A stretch of 64,000 nt of DNA from contig CAVQBJ010000008.1 of the NCBI GenBank assembly GCA_963710725.1, forward strand, positions 992,001-1,056,000, written 5' to 3'. The stretch is from CAVQBJ01 sp963710725. GTDB taxonomy: Bacteria; Actinomycetota; Thermoleophilia; Solirubrobacterales; Solirubrobacteraceae. Both the position numbers and the translations under genes were made by a program. Shown here piece after piece: positions 50,988-60,634 of the stretch; the first letter of the stretch is position 1; each line of letters starts with the position of its first letter. Below the pieces are notes generated by a model that was given only the letters and a program-made list of their open reading frames with translations, was not told where the DNA came from and did no database searches.

Positions 50988-51575
50988 GTGCAAGATTTCG
51001 TCTCGGGGCCCAGGTGGTTGAAATACTCCCGAGCGCCGTTCGTGTCCGCCGGACCCTCACCCTCGGCCCCGCGCCAACTCGATCCCGCACAGCTCGGGAC
51101 GCACATCACCCGTCTGTACCGCGCGGCCTACGGGCTCTGCGGCTCGCGCGAGGACGCCGAGGACCTCGTGCAGAGCACCTACGAGCGGGTGCTGCGCCGT
51201 CCCCGCTTCATCCGCCACGACCAGGATCTGGCCTACCTGCTGCGCGTGATGCGCAACACGTGGATCAGCTCGGCGCGTGGCGCGCGGGCCACGCTCGTCG
51301 CGCTCGACGCCGACGAGACCGAGGAGCTCGCCGATCCGAAGGGTGACCGCGCCGAGCAGGCGCTCGACGCTGCCGCGGTCTACGAGGCCCTGCACGAGCT
51401 GACGCCGCCGCTGCGCGAGGCGGTCGTGGCGGTCGACGTGCTCGGTCTCTCCTACAAGGAGGCCGCGGGCGCCCTCGGCACCAAGGAGGGCACGATCATG
51501 AGCCGCCTGCACCGCGGGCGCGGGCAGATCGCCGCGCGGATCGGCGGCGAGGGGGCGCCGGCGCCCGGGCAGTAG
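50988..51575 (+). CDS. ECF-type RNA polymerase sigma factor
   Basis: A 195-residue sigma factor. Region 2: HITRLYRAAYGLCGSREDAE DLVQSTYERVL; region 4: LHELTPPLREAVVAVDVLGL SYKEAAGALGTKEGTIMSRL. GTG 50988 is the best start; there is no clear ribosome site. Diverges from the anti-sigma gene. Confidence 0.85.
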   Translation: MQDFVSGPRWLKYSRAPFVSAGPSPSAPRQLDPAQLGTHITRLYRAAYGLCGSREDAEDLVQSTYERVLRRPRFIRHDQDLAYLLRVMRNTWISSARGARATLVALDADETEELADPKGDRAEQALDAAAVYEALHELTPPLREAVVAVDVLGLSYKEAAGALGTKEGTIMSRLHRGRGQIAARIGGEGAPAPGQ

Positions 51576-51905
51576 GTCGCGCGCCGGTGTCGCGGCCGTC
51601 GCCGGGGCGGAGGGCGGGGCCTCCCGCCGACTTTTTCAAGACCGGATGGAATGCGACCCCCGGAGGCCGCGTCTCTATCCGTGTCGGGCACTTCACGGTG
51701 ATGACCGGGAGCCAACCGCTCCGGTGGCACCGCGAATGACTCGCACACAGAACCCTGTGGGCCGTGGCCGGTGGACGGGCTTCACCGACGCGCCACGGTC
51801 GCCTGCGCACGTCGTCGACGGTCGCCTACGACCGCCGCTGCCGTGCGCCCCGAGCCGTTCACACGAAGCGTTGACCCCTGCCAACCGCATCACAAGGAGC
51901 CTCCG
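51576..51905. other. Spacer upstream of repeat protein
   Basis: 330 bp without a gene. It contains the ribosome site AAGGAG 7 bp before the next ATG; no clear promoter boxes or stable hairpin were recognised. Confidence 0.5.
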
Positions 51906-52821
51906 ATGAACCGCAAGTCCCTCCACCTCCCCAGCCCCGCCATCGTCCTGAGCGGCGTCGCGCTGTTCGCCGCCATGGGCGGCACCGGCTACGCGGCGAC
52001 CTCGAATGTGTCGAACTCCTCCGCGCACTCGAGCCAGCTCTCCAAGCAGACCACCAAGGAGATCCAGCAGATCGTCAAGAAGATCGCGCCGTCGCTGCAC
52101 GTCCACGCGGCCGACGTCGCGAACTTCGCCAGCACGGCGGCGTTCGCCACGAACGCGAACTTCGCCAAGACGGCCCAGACGGCGACGACCGCCACCAACG
52201 CGGCGACCGCGAGCAACGCACTGGACCTCGGCGGCAAGCCGGCCTCGGCCTACCAGCCCGCCGGCAGCTACCAGCCCGCCGGCAACTACCAGCCCGCCGG
52301 CAACTACCAGCCCGCGGGCAACTACCAGCCCGCGGGCAACTACCAGCTCGCCGGCAAGGTGTTCACCTCGGGCGGCGACCAGGTCATTCCCGCCGACGGG
52401 CAGCGGCACGTGCTCGGCACGGTCGGGCAGTTCACGTTCTCGGCCATCTGCTCGGTGCTCACCGGCGGCCAGGAGGTCAGCCCGGTGACGACCCGGCGAG
52501 CCCCAGATGTCGCTCGAGTTCGACGTCACCGACAAGACGAGCGTCGCCGATCTCGACGGCAACCAGGCCGTGGCCGCCAACACGCCGCAGGACATCATGA
52601 GCATCTATGACAACTCGACCGCGCCGAACGGCCTCGGCGGCACCGTCCAGCCGGGTGGCTTCAACCAGACCCCGAGCGCGAGCTCCTCGACCGAGATCGC
52701 CCCGCGCAGCGGCAGCTCGTCGACGCTCGACGAGGTCGACGTGTTCTACAACAGCGCGCTTAACCCGCTCGGCAGCAACAGCCCGGAGTGCGTCGCCGGC
52801 TTCACCGGCTTCGACTCGTAA
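51906..52821 (+). CDS. Exported repeat protein, frameshifted near 52490
   Basis: Signal peptide (AIVLSGVALFAAMGGTGYAA), a helical Ala/Thr/Asn-rich stalk (FATNANFAKTAQTATTATNA ATASNA), the motif LGGKPASAY, six 6-residue repeats (YQPAGN), and a C-terminal globular part. The first frame stops being sensible after EVSPVTTR and the protein resumes in another frame as PQMSLEFDVTDKTSVADLDG to the stop at 52821. The C-terminal domain has an internal start (52507) but no ribosome site. Likely a trimeric or fibre-like surface protein. Confidence 0.65.
52253..52358 (+). repeat. 18-bp coding tandem repeat, six units
   Basis: Units of CAGCCCGCCGGCAACTAC and close variants encode YQPAGN. The third bases vary little, so the array expanded recently or is kept even by conversion; unit number may vary between strains. 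Confidence 0.75.
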
Positions 52822-52888
52822 GCCTCCTCACAGCCCTCCCTCCGACCGACGGCCGTCGGGGCGCCCAGCGCTCCGGCGGCCGTCGCCG

Positions 52889-53206
52889 TTAAGGCGTCGG
52901 CGGCTCCTCGCGCTCGAGCACGTCGAAGGACCACAGCTCGCTCGCCGTCCCGATCGGCCCGCCCTTGCGGTGCTGCGCGTGACCGGCGGAGAAGTCGGGG
53001 CTGGCCACCCAGGCCTGGAAGTCCTCCTCCGAGCGCCAGCGCGTGAGCACGAGGCACACGTCGCGCTCGTCGTTGGGGCGCAACAGCTCGAACCCCTCGA
53101 AGCCCGGCGCCCCGGACACGCGGCCGGCGCGCGAGGCGAAGCGCTCCGCGAACTCGTCGAAGCGCTCGCGCGCGACGGTGATCGCGTTGATCTTCACGAC
53201 GCTCAT
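52889..53206 (-). CDS. ABM-domain monooxygenase (heme-degrading type)
   Basis: A 105-residue ferredoxin-like protein of the antibiotic biosynthesis monooxygenase fold: VVKINAITVARERFDEFAER, APGFEGFELLRPNDERDVCL VLTRW, and FQAWVASPDFSAGHAQH with the His that binds heme in MhuD/HmoA-like enzymes. AGGA lies 8 nt before the ATG at 53206. Confidence 0.82.
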   Translation of the reverse strand: MSVVKINAITVARERFDEFAERFASRAGRVSGAPGFEGFELLRPNDERDVCLVLTRWRSEEDFQAWVASPDFSAGHAQHRKGGPIGTASELWSFDVLEREEPPTP

Positions 53207-53259
53207 CGGGCGCATCCTGACAGAGGGCGTCGAGCGAAGGCTCCCCGCCGCGGGGGCGC

Positions 53260-53694
53260 TCAGCGCTCGAGCATCCAGCAGTTGTTCGTCCACACGAAGC
53301 GGCTCTCGCTGCCGAGCAGCGGCGTCGGCAAGGCGATCGTGGCGACGTAGTCGCCGTCGCTCAGCACGACCCGCGCCGTCGCGATCGCCGCGGCATCCGC
53401 CTGCAGCTGGCGACGCGCGCCCGGCGTACGCAGCATCGCGTGAAGCGAGGCGTCCCAGCGCTCGGCGCACGTGCGGTGATCGACGACGCCGGCCAGCGGC
53501 GCGTTGATCACGGCGCACGCGCCGGAACCGCTCCCCGCCAGCTCAGCGGTGACGAAGCGGGTCGCAGCGCCGCGCAGCGTCGAGACCTCGTTGGCTCGGC
53601 TCGACCACCCGGCGTTGGCTGCCACGGCGGACAGGCCGAGAGCGGCGAGGGCGAGCAGCCCCGCACAGCCGATCGTGATCAGGCGCGTTCGCAT
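53260..53694 (-). CDS. Small exported protein with cysteines
   Basis: A 144-residue protein: signal peptide (LITIGCAGLLALAALGLSAV AANA), helical mature part, three cysteines (CAVIN, CAERW, NNCWML) and a typical end FVWTNNCWML. Function unknown. Confidence 0.6.
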   Translation of the reverse strand: MRTRLITIGCAGLLALAALGLSAVAANAGWSSRANEVSTLRGAATRFVTAELAGSGSGACAVINAPLAGVVDHRTCAERWDASLHAMLRTPGARRQLQADAAAIATARVVLSDGDYVATIALPTPLLGSESRFVWTNNCWMLER

Positions 53695-53753
53695 GCTGCC
53701 CACCATATCGGCGCCCGCGGCCGTCGTGGCGAGGGTGTTGGACGGACGTTCCC

Positions 53754-54836
53754 CTACGCAGCCAGCGCGGTGCCGCGCGTCGCCGGGGCATCGTCGAGGT
53801 GCACCCGGTTGCGCCCCTCCGACTTGGCCACGTAGAGTGCGGCGTCGGCGCGCTCGAACACGGCGGCGAAGTCGAATTCGCCTCCGTCGGAGGCGCTCAC
53901 GCCGAAGGACATCGTGAAGCGGATCCCTTCCGCGTCCTCGGCGTCGATCCCCGCGCGCAGGCTCTCGGCCACGGCGGCCGCGTCGGTGGGGTCGGCGCCG
54001 GGCAGGACGACGAGGAACTCCTCGCCGCCGAGGCGATAGGCGAGATCGTACGCGCGCAGGACCGTGCGGATGCGGTACGCGGCGGCCCGCAGCACCGCGT
54101 CGCCGATGACGTGGCCGTGGCGGTCGTTGATCGACTTGAAGTGGTCGAGGTCGCCGACGACGAGCGCGACGGGCTGACGATTGACCCGCGCCTGCTCGCT
54201 CAGCTCGGCGACTCGGGCTTCGAGGGCCTTGCGGTTGAGCAGCCCGGTGAGCGGATCGATGAGCGCCTCGCCGCGGTGGTGCAGGTCCGAGCCGAGCAGG
54301 GCCAGCGTGTACCCGACATTCGACACGATGAGCGCGATGTCGGCGGTCAGCCACAAGAACGAGGGAAGCGGTGAGTGGAATGCGCCGTTGGTGGTCAGCG
54401 CGATCACGACCATGATCGCGGACGTGAGCACGCTGCCGGCGATGACCCCGCGCAGGCGGAAGCGCACCGCCAGGGCGACCGCGGGAATGGCCAGCCACGG
54501 CCCCGCCGGTCCGCGCAGTCCTCCGGTGGCGATGCAGCCCATCGCGACGATGCCGACCGACAGCAGCCAGGCGAGCATGGCGAGGTACTCCGGGCGGCGC
54601 GCGCCGGGCATGCGCCGCGAGGCCACGACGAAGCCCGCGAGCGCGAGCCCCGTGAGCGGCAGCGGCCACCAGCCCGCCCAGGGCAGCGCGATGAGGAGCG
54701 CGAGCCCGAGCGAGCCGAAGGTCAGCGAGCGCAGGGGCTTGAGTCGCCGCTCCATGTCGAGCACGCGCGCCCGGTCCTCGGGCGTGGGGCACAGCCAGGT
54801 CTTCTCATAGGCCCCGGGGTCCATTGTGTTTCTCAT
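53754..54836 (-). CDS. Membrane GGDEF diguanylate cyclase
   Basis: A 360-residue protein: an N-terminal cytoplasmic stretch, about six membrane helices (PLRSLTFGSLGLALLIALP; ADIALIVSNVGYTLALLG) and a GGDEF domain (DLDHFKSINDRHGH, LGGEEFLVVLPG). Active GGEEF motif. The layout equals the second half of the tandem protein at the left edge. ATG 54836 or 54824 may be the start. Confidence 0.85.
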   Translation of the reverse strand: MRNTMDPGAYEKTWLCPTPEDRARVLDMERRLKPLRSLTFGSLGLALLIALPWAGWWPLPLTGLALAGFVVASRRMPGARRPEYLAMLAWLLSVGIVAMGCIATGGLRGPAGPWLAIPAVALAVRFRLRGVIAGSVLTSAIMVVIALTTNGAFHSPLPSFLWLTADIALIVSNVGYTLALLGSDLHHRGEALIDPLTGLLNRKALEARVAELSEQARVNRQPVALVVGDLDHFKSINDRHGHVIGDAVLRAAAYRIRTVLRAYDLAYRLGGEEFLVVLPGADPTDAAAVAESLRAGIDAEDAEGIRFTMSFGVSASDGGEFDFAAVFERADAALYVAKSEGRNRVHLDDAPATRGTALAA

Positions 54837-54980
54837 CGGCTGCTCGCGCAGCATTCTGGTGCCGACTGGACACTTTTGGGCACGACCAAGCGGTGCGGCG
54901 TTATGTTCCCTTGTCACGCTCGTTCCGCGGCCGCCGAGCCGGCGTCGGTTTGCCCAGCGATGTCGAGGAATCTCGACGCG

Positions 54981-55000
54981 GCGCGGCGCGGCGCGGCGCG
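54981..55000. repeat. GCGCG simple repeat
   Basis: Four consecutive GCGCG units in the 254-bp spacer between the diguanylate cyclase and the large surface protein; slippage-prone, otherwise nothing recognised in the spacer. Confidence 0.6.
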
Positions 55001-55090
55001 GGGCGAGGCGTTCAACGTCGAGAGGTGACGCGCCGCGCGCGGATGCGCGCGGGCGGGGGGCCCGCGCGCATCCTGGCGTGCTCCTGGCGG

Positions 55091-58000
55091 TCAGTGCTTG
55101 GTCTTGTGGACCGTCAGGCGCACCGTGCGGATCGTGCGCATGCGACCGTTGCCCTGACGCTGGGTGATCGTCAGTGTCAGCGGCAGCGAACCCCGCTGGT
55201 TGAGCAGCGCGCGGCCGGCGGCGTTGAGCGTGAGCGTGAGCTTCTTCTTGGCGCCCGGCGCGAGCGTGAAGCTCGCCGAGCCGATGGTCACGGTCTTCGT
55301 CGTCTTGCGCGGCCCGCGTGTCGAGCTGATCGAGGCGAGCCGGTTGCCGACGAGGTGCTCGACGACCGTCTCGAGCGCCTGGTCGTGACAGGTGGCGGTC
55401 GAGCACGCCACGGTGAACGTCACGTCGTTACCGCCCGTCACCACCGGAACGAAGACGAAGATCGTCACCGCCTGGACCGCGACCTGGCCCGCCGCCGGTG
55501 CGCTGCTCGAGGTGCTCGTGCTGCTCGACGTCTGGGTCGTGCCGGTCGACGTGGACGGGGTCGACGTCGTGGTGGTGGTTGGGGTCGTGGTGGTGGTGGT
55601 CGGGGTCGTCGTGGTGGTGGTGGTCGGGGTCGTCGTGGTGGTGGTGGTCGGGGTCGTGGTGGTGGTCGTCGTCGCCGTGCTCGAGGAGCTCGCGGACGAC
55701 GACGTCGTTGTTGTGGTCGTCGACGTGCCGTTGATCGTGCCGTTCAGCGTGTCGGCCAGCACGTCCTCCGACAGGTTGAGGCGATCCAGGGTCGAGGAAA
55801 CGAGCGGGCTCGCCTCGGCCAGCTCACCGCCGGCGGCGGCGCTGTTGCCCTGCCCCACGGCCCGGCCGTCTCGGATGTAGGACCCGATCTGGCTGGTGAG
55901 CGCGGTCACCCGGTCGTTGACCGCGCCGACGAATGTGTTCTTCTGCGTCGACGCCGGATCGAAGGCGGCCGGCTGCGCCCGCGCCGCCTGGATGTACTGA
56001 ACGAGCTGGGCCTGAACGCCGGGCAGCGTCGTGTCGCCGAACGGGTTGACGCCCGGATAGGCGAACACGTCGGACTCCGCACCGTTGATGAGGTTCTGCA
56101 GGTTGTCGTCGCTGGCCAGCGCCTGCGGGAGCCCGAGACGCACGTAGTCGCCGAGCAGCGCGTCGGCCCCATCGAGCCGCTGGGCGGCGGCCATCACGTC
56201 GGTCGACTCCCCGGTGCCCTGCGTCAGCGTCGAGCCGTTGCTGAGGAGCGCGTCGTAGATCCCCTGCTGGATTCCGGTCAGCTGACCGGTGGTCATCGGG
56301 TCTTGGACGGCCTCGACCTGTTCGGCGCCCGCCTGCACCGACTGCAGTACGCTCGGGCTGCTCGACTGCGTCAGCAGCGTCGAGAAGTCCGTGTTGCCGC
56401 CCACGACCTGCCACCCGGACAGGACGGCGAACTCCGCGTCGTTGGTGCCGTCCCCGCCGGCGAGATCATTGTCGAAGGTGTTGACGGTCGCGTTCAGGTA
56501 GCCGACCTCCCACGTCTCCGGCGAGGTCGGGTTGTTCGGGTTCGGGATCACGCCGCGGAACACGAGCTGCATCGTCAGAGGCCCATAGTTCTCCGGGCCG
56601 GGCGAGCCGCTGTCGTAGTTCGCGCCCCAGCACACGTTGATGTTCGTGACGCCCAGGCGCACCGCGTTGAGCAGGTCGAAGGGCAGTCCCTCGGCCAGCA
56701 GCCCTGTCGACAGGTGCGGCAGGACGGCGGTCTGCGCGGTGTAGCCCTGCGGCAGGTCGGCCGGGTCGCACAGCGGCACGTTGGTGAACGTGGTCGAGTT
56801 GAGCAGGTTGTTGAAGTCCGGGAGCTGGTTGATGCCGCCCCACGGGTTGACGCCCTGCTCGTTGAGCCCCTGCGTGGGGATCTGCTGCGCGCCCAGGTAG
56901 GCCTGCTCCTCGTTCTCCACCGCCTGCTGTAGCGACGGCGGGCCCGACGTGTGATCGCCGGTGGCCCAGTATTTGTAATAGGCGAGCAGCCCGTCGAAGA
57001 GCTTGCTGCCCGTGCCCGACGAGTCGGTCCCGGCGTCGTTGGCCGAGATGCTCGACAGGCCCTGCTGCAGCACGTCGCCGTCGCTGATCATCGCCTGCAG
57101 CTGCTCCAGGCGCGCCTGCGTCACGTCGCTGGGGTTCTCCAGCAGCAACTGGGCGAAGGCGCGCGTCGAGCTGGCCCAGAAGTCCGGGTTGGGCAGGCAC
57201 AGGTCGCCGCTGGCCTGAGCGGCGCAGCCGGAGGCCAGGGGCGCGGTCTCGAAGCGGCCCGTCGGCCCGTCGCTCACCGACTCCGGGAAGAAGTCGAAGT
57301 AGTTGATGTTCGTGTCCAGCGGATCCGAGCTCGAGGCCGTCAGCTGCGTGTCGGCGTCGCCCGCATCGTACGGCCCGGGCGGGCTGAGCACGGTCTGGCT
57401 GACCGCAGTCCCGGTGGCGTCCTGCTCGAGGTCGCCGGCCGGCGTGTTGAACATGTTGGCGGGAATCTGGACGCCGTTGAGCGCCGGATAGCCGAGCCAC
57501 TCCGCGGTGAGCTTGCCGAGATCGTTGTTGGCTCCGGCCGCGAACAGTGACGCGACCTCGGCCGACAGCTGGTCGACCGAGGTCTGCAGCGTCGACAGCG
57601 AGGAGCTGAGGCTGGTGATCTGGTTCTGCGCGTTGGTCAGCTGCGCGTTGAGCTGGTAGGTCTCCTGGGCGATCTGCGTGGACAGCGACCCGAGCTGGGC
57701 GTTGATCGCGGCGAACGCCGACTGGGTGTACTGCTCGAAGTCGGAGATCTGCTGGGAGATGTTCTGCAGCCCCTGGATGATGATCATGTTCGGATCGGGG
57801 GCGTTCACGCCGTAGCCGACCGCGTCGTTGACGACGTTGAAGAGGGCGCCGATGGCCGCCACCGGATCGATCTCGGACACCGACAGCGTGGTGATGAGGC
57901 TCACGACGTCCTCGCCGGTCTTCAGGCCCATGTTGAGGGCCTGCGCGTTGAGATAGTCGTTCTCCTCGTCGGAGATCTGCGCCGATGTCTGCGCGGAGGC

Positions 58001-59098
58001 CTGCTCGGCCGTCTGCAGCTGGGCGTTGGCGTAGCCGAGCAGGCCGGCCTCCGCCGTCTCGGCCGCCGTCTCGTTGGCGACCGTCGTCGCCTCGATCTGC
58101 GGCTCGCCGGCCAGCGTGGTCTCCAGCGAGCAGTTGCTGATCCCGTTCGGGCACTGCGCCGCGACCTCCTCGGCGTCGTGCAGGGCGCCCGCGATGCAGT
58201 TCGGCTGCCCCGATCCGGGGGCGCTCGCGCCGCCGCTCGGCGTGCAGGTCTGGTCGCTGACGACGGTCTCCTCGCTCTTGATCGTCGACAGCACCGTGTT
58301 CTCGTCGGACGAGAAGCTTCCGCCCGAGAGGCTCGCGACGAGCGCCGTGATCTCCGGGTCGCCCGATAGCGCGGGGTTCTCGCTCAGCAGCTGGCTCGTG
58401 CTGTCGCCGAGGCTCTCGTGGCTGACGCCGCTCCAGAGCATGTTGCGGGCAACGGAGAAGCTCGCGTTGTCGCCCGCCAGGGCGACCGTCGCCTCGAGCA
58501 CCACGGCAGGCGAGAAGCTCCCGAAGGACAGCGTCGACAGCGTGTCGGCCGAGGCGTCGAAGAACTGACCCGATGTCGCCTTGACATTCGAGGCATCGGT
58601 CAGGGCCGTCCTGGCGACCTGAGTGACGGCCAGCGCCACCGGCGCGGCTGGGTTCGAGCTCTCGAGCGCCTGCAGGATGGCGAGGATCCGCTCGTTGCCC
58701 GACATCACGGTGAGCGTCGCCGCTGAGGTCTGCGCACCGCCCGAGGACAAGGCGTTCTCGAGCCCCTGGATGTCGGCCACCGCGTCAGTGGGCGACAGCC
58801 CCGGGTTGTCTGTGTACAGCTGCTGCAGGACCTTCTCCTCGACCAGGCTCTCGGTGCCGCTCGGCACCGTCGAGAGCCGACCGACGTCGCCGGCCACGAA
58901 CAGCTGCGCCGCGACCTGCGCGGGGGTGGCGGTGACCGGGGTGGCGGCCTGCGCCGATGCCCCCCCGAATGCCATGGTGGCGAGCAGCGAGCACGCCGAT
59001 GCGATCAGGGCGACCCGGCGGCCGCTGGAGATGAGGGCAGGGATACGCGGCGCGAGGCTGCGGCGCTGGCGGGGGAAGTGAAGGCTCGAGTAGGTCAT
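55091..59098 (-). CDS. Large exported surface protein with coiled coil and Thr-rich stalk
   Basis: About 1335 residues. Signal peptide after RRVALIASACSLLATMAFGG; a helical N-terminal region with AVADIQGLENAL; a long coiled coil near the middle (ISQQISDFEQYTQSAFAAIN; LSSSLSTLQTSVDQLSAEVA); a mainly unassigned 600-residue body; then a Thr-Pro stalk and a beta-sandwich end (FTLAPGAKKKLTLTLNAAGR; LPLTLTITQRQGNGRMRTIR). The last domain is common on Thermoleophilia exported proteins. ATG 59098 has a weak ribosome site. Function unknown; a cell-wall spanning adhesin or envelope fibre is possible. Confidence 0.72.
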   Translation of the reverse strand: MTYSSLHFPRQRRSLAPRIPALISSGRRVALIASACSLLATMAFGGASAQAATPVTATPAQVAAQLFVAGDVGRLSTVPSGTESLVEEKVLQQLYTDNPGLSPTDAVADIQGLENALSSGGAQTSAATLTVMSGNERILAILQALESSNPAAPVALAVTQVARTALTDASNVKATSGQFFDASADTLSTLSFGSFSPAVVLEATVALAGDNASFSVARNMLWSGVSHESLGDSTSQLLSENPALSGDPEITALVASLSGGSFSSDENTVLSTIKSEETVVSDQTCTPSGGASAPGSGQPNCIAGALHDAEEVAAQCPNGISNCSLETTLAGEPQIEATTVANETAAETAEAGLLGYANAQLQTAEQASAQTSAQISDEENDYLNAQALNMGLKTGEDVVSLITTLSVSEIDPVAAIGALFNVVNDAVGYGVNAPDPNMIIIQGLQNISQQISDFEQYTQSAFAAINAQLGSLSTQIAQETYQLNAQLTNAQNQITSLSSSLSTLQTSVDQLSAEVASLFAAGANNDLGKLTAEWLGYPALNGVQIPANMFNTPAGDLEQDATGTAVSQTVLSPPGPYDAGDADTQLTASSSDPLDTNINYFDFFPESVSDGPTGRFETAPLASGCAAQASGDLCLPNPDFWASSTRAFAQLLLENPSDVTQARLEQLQAMISDGDVLQQGLSSISANDAGTDSSGTGSKLFDGLLAYYKYWATGDHTSGPPSLQQAVENEEQAYLGAQQIPTQGLNEQGVNPWGGINQLPDFNNLLNSTTFTNVPLCDPADLPQGYTAQTAVLPHLSTGLLAEGLPFDLLNAVRLGVTNINVCWGANYDSGSPGPENYGPLTMQLVFRGVIPNPNNPTSPETWEVGYLNATVNTFDNDLAGGDGTNDAEFAVLSGWQVVGGNTDFSTLLTQSSSPSVLQSVQAGAEQVEAVQDPMTTGQLTGIQQGIYDALLSNGSTLTQGTGESTDVMAAAQRLDGADALLGDYVRLGLPQALASDDNLQNLINGAESDVFAYPGVNPFGDTTLPGVQAQLVQYIQAARAQPAAFDPASTQKNTFVGAVNDRVTALTSQIGSYIRDGRAVGQGNSAAAGGELAEASPLVSSTLDRLNLSEDVLADTLNGTINGTSTTTTTTSSSASSSSTATTTTTTTPTTTTTTTPTTTTTTTPTTTTTTPTTTTTSTPSTSTGTTQTSSSTSTSSSAPAAGQVAVQAVTIFVFVPVVTGGNDVTFTVACSTATCHDQALETVVEHLVGNRLASISSTRGPRKTTKTVTIGSASFTLAPGAKKKLTLTLNAAGRALLNQRGSLPLTLTITQRQGNGRMRTIRTVRLTVHKTKH
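55560..55680 (-). repeat. 24-bp coding repeat, Thr-Pro stalk
   Basis: Three to four near-identical 24-bp units encode TTTTTTTP. Low third-base variation suggests recent expansion; stalk length could vary between strains. Confidence 0.7.
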
Positions 59099-59176
59099 GC
59101 CAAGGCAAGACGCAGGCACGAGCGCTCCTATTCCATCGCCGGTCAACCTCCCGGCGACCGGCGTCCGTGGGCCGAG

Positions 59177-60634
59177 CTACTCCCGCGGATGCAAGACCGT
59201 TATCTGCCCCCCGATCGTGTACAGGTCGCGTCCGTCAGGACTGAGCACCGGGTAGCTGCCCAGCGCGAGCCCCTGCTGGCAGCCGTTGAGCAGCGGATTG
59301 ACTTCGGGCCAGTCCACCGCGTCGGCCCCGATGCAGAACGAGACACCCGGCAAGGGGGTGAGGGCACCGGTCGCGGCGTTGCGCGCGAGCGCGTCGATCG
59401 GGCTGACGGTGAACGGCCCCTGGTCGGTGGCGGCGTACAGGACGTTGCCTCCGGGGCCCATCGCCAGCCCGCCGACGCCGATCAAGGTCGGCGGAGCCGG
59501 GGTGCAGCCGGACAGCCGGCCGACCTGGAGCCGGGTCGGGGAGACCTCCCGGAACGCCGACCCCACGCACGAGCTCTCGTGCAGGCCCCCGGCGGTCCTC
59601 GCCAGGGTGACGATCTGCCCGGTGCGCTCGCTCGGATCCGCGCCCTGGACATAGACGAAGCGCGAGTCCGGGCTGACGGCAAGCGCCTGGTCGTTGTTGA
59701 CCATCCCGAGCAGCGAGGCCGACCCACAGGGCGCGCTTTCACCGGCACAACCGCCGGGAGTGAGGATCCCCGACCCGGGGTCGCGGTCGACCGCATAGAC
59801 CGCCGGCTGGGTCGACGCCAGATCGGTCCACAGGTACAGGCTCATGCCGTCGGGCGCGGCGGCGATGCCCCATTCCAGGCCGCTCTGCTGGGAGTCGGCG
59901 GTCAGCGGCCACACCGCGCACGGCGGCTGTCCCGGCAAGGTGTCATTGGCGGGGGTCGGGCTCCCGTCGAGGCACCCACCCGGCGGCGGCAGCTGGGTGA
60001 GCGACCCGTCGGCGTTGGTGGCGAACGTCAGCACCATGGCGCCCTCGTCGGACCCGACCTGTTGCTGGGCGTACAGGAAGCCCCCGACCACGACCATGGC
60101 GACCGTGGCATCCATCGGGGTGACGCTGTGGTTGCAGGGCGCCGTCGCCGGGTCGTCGTCGCCGCCCGCGCCGACGGTCGTGACCATGCAGCCCGTCGGG
60201 TCCGGCAACTCGGTGAGCAGCCCCGTGGCCGCGTCGCGGGCGAACGACGCGATCTCCGGCGCTCCGCCGCCGCCGTCACCCGCTTCCGGGCGACTGCCCT
60301 CGGCGTATAGATACGCACCGCCGGTGCTCAGCACGATGGACTGCGGACCCGAGGGCGTGAACTGCACCCGGGTCGGGGAGCATCCCGTGGCCGGGCCATA
60401 GCAGGCGAGGAACGCGAGCGCGCCGGTGGCCGCGTTGCGCCGCAGGACGGTCAGGATGAAGTTGCCATCCGGGGTGCTGTCGGCGAGGTAGGCGAAGCGC
60501 CCGTCGGGGCTGAACAGCATCTGGTTGGGCGCGTGGATGTGCGCGAGCTGCTGGCAGTCGATTTCGCCCTGCCCGGCGTGGTTGGCCGAGTAGCACGAGG
60601 AGGCGGCGATCTTCTCGCTGAGCGAGCCGGCCAC
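59177..60634 (-). CDS. Beta-propeller protein with signal peptide in a different frame
   Basis: A 485-residue open frame with repeated blades (MLFSPDGRFAYLADSTPDGN; AVSPDSRFVYVQGADPS; PVLSPDGRDLYTIGG), resembling lactonase-type propellers. The frame has no export signal, but from GTG 60743, after a GGGGGAGGG site, MRKTSVAIAVVAVIAFGAWA VSAAAA reads in another frame; removing one C in GGCCC near 60670 would join it to VTPETRKAAPVAGSLSEKI. The gene thus probably extends to 60743 with a 1-nt indel. Substrate unknown. Confidence 0.7.
   Translation of the reverse strand: MAGSLSEKIAASSCYSANHAGQGEIDCQQLAHIHAPNQMLFSPDGRFAYLADSTPDGNFILTVLRRNAATGALAFLACYGPATGCSPTRVQFTPSGPQSIVLSTGGAYLYAEGSRPEAGDGGGGAPEIASFARDAATGLLTELPDPTGCMVTTVGAGGDDDPATAPCNHSVTPMDATVAMVVVGGFLYAQQQVGSDEGAMVLTFATNADGSLTQLPPPGGCLDGSPTPANDTLPGQPPCAVWPLTADSQQSGLEWGIAAAPDGMSLYLWTDLASTQPAVYAVDRDPGSGILTPGGCAGESAPCGSASLLGMVNNDQALAVSPDSRFVYVQGADPSERTGQIVTLARTAGGLHESSCVGSAFREVSPTRLQVGRLSGCTPAPPTLIGVGGLAMGPGGNVLYAATDQGPFTVSPIDALARNAATGALTPLPGVSFCIGADAVDWPEVNPLLNGCQQGLALGSYPVLSPDGRDLYTIGGQITVLHPRE

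Noticed and set aside
52253..52358. Regular short repeats that could be taken for a CRISPR array
   Set aside because: Units are contiguous 18-bp codon repeats without spacers, in frame in a coding region. The 24-bp array at 55560 is likewise coding. No cas genes are present.
54824..56932. 702-residue open frame on the plus strand
   Set aside because: Antisense to the large surface protein, whose signal peptide, coiled coil and Thr-Pro stalk are clearly coding; the plus frame is Arg/Gly/Val-rich noise.
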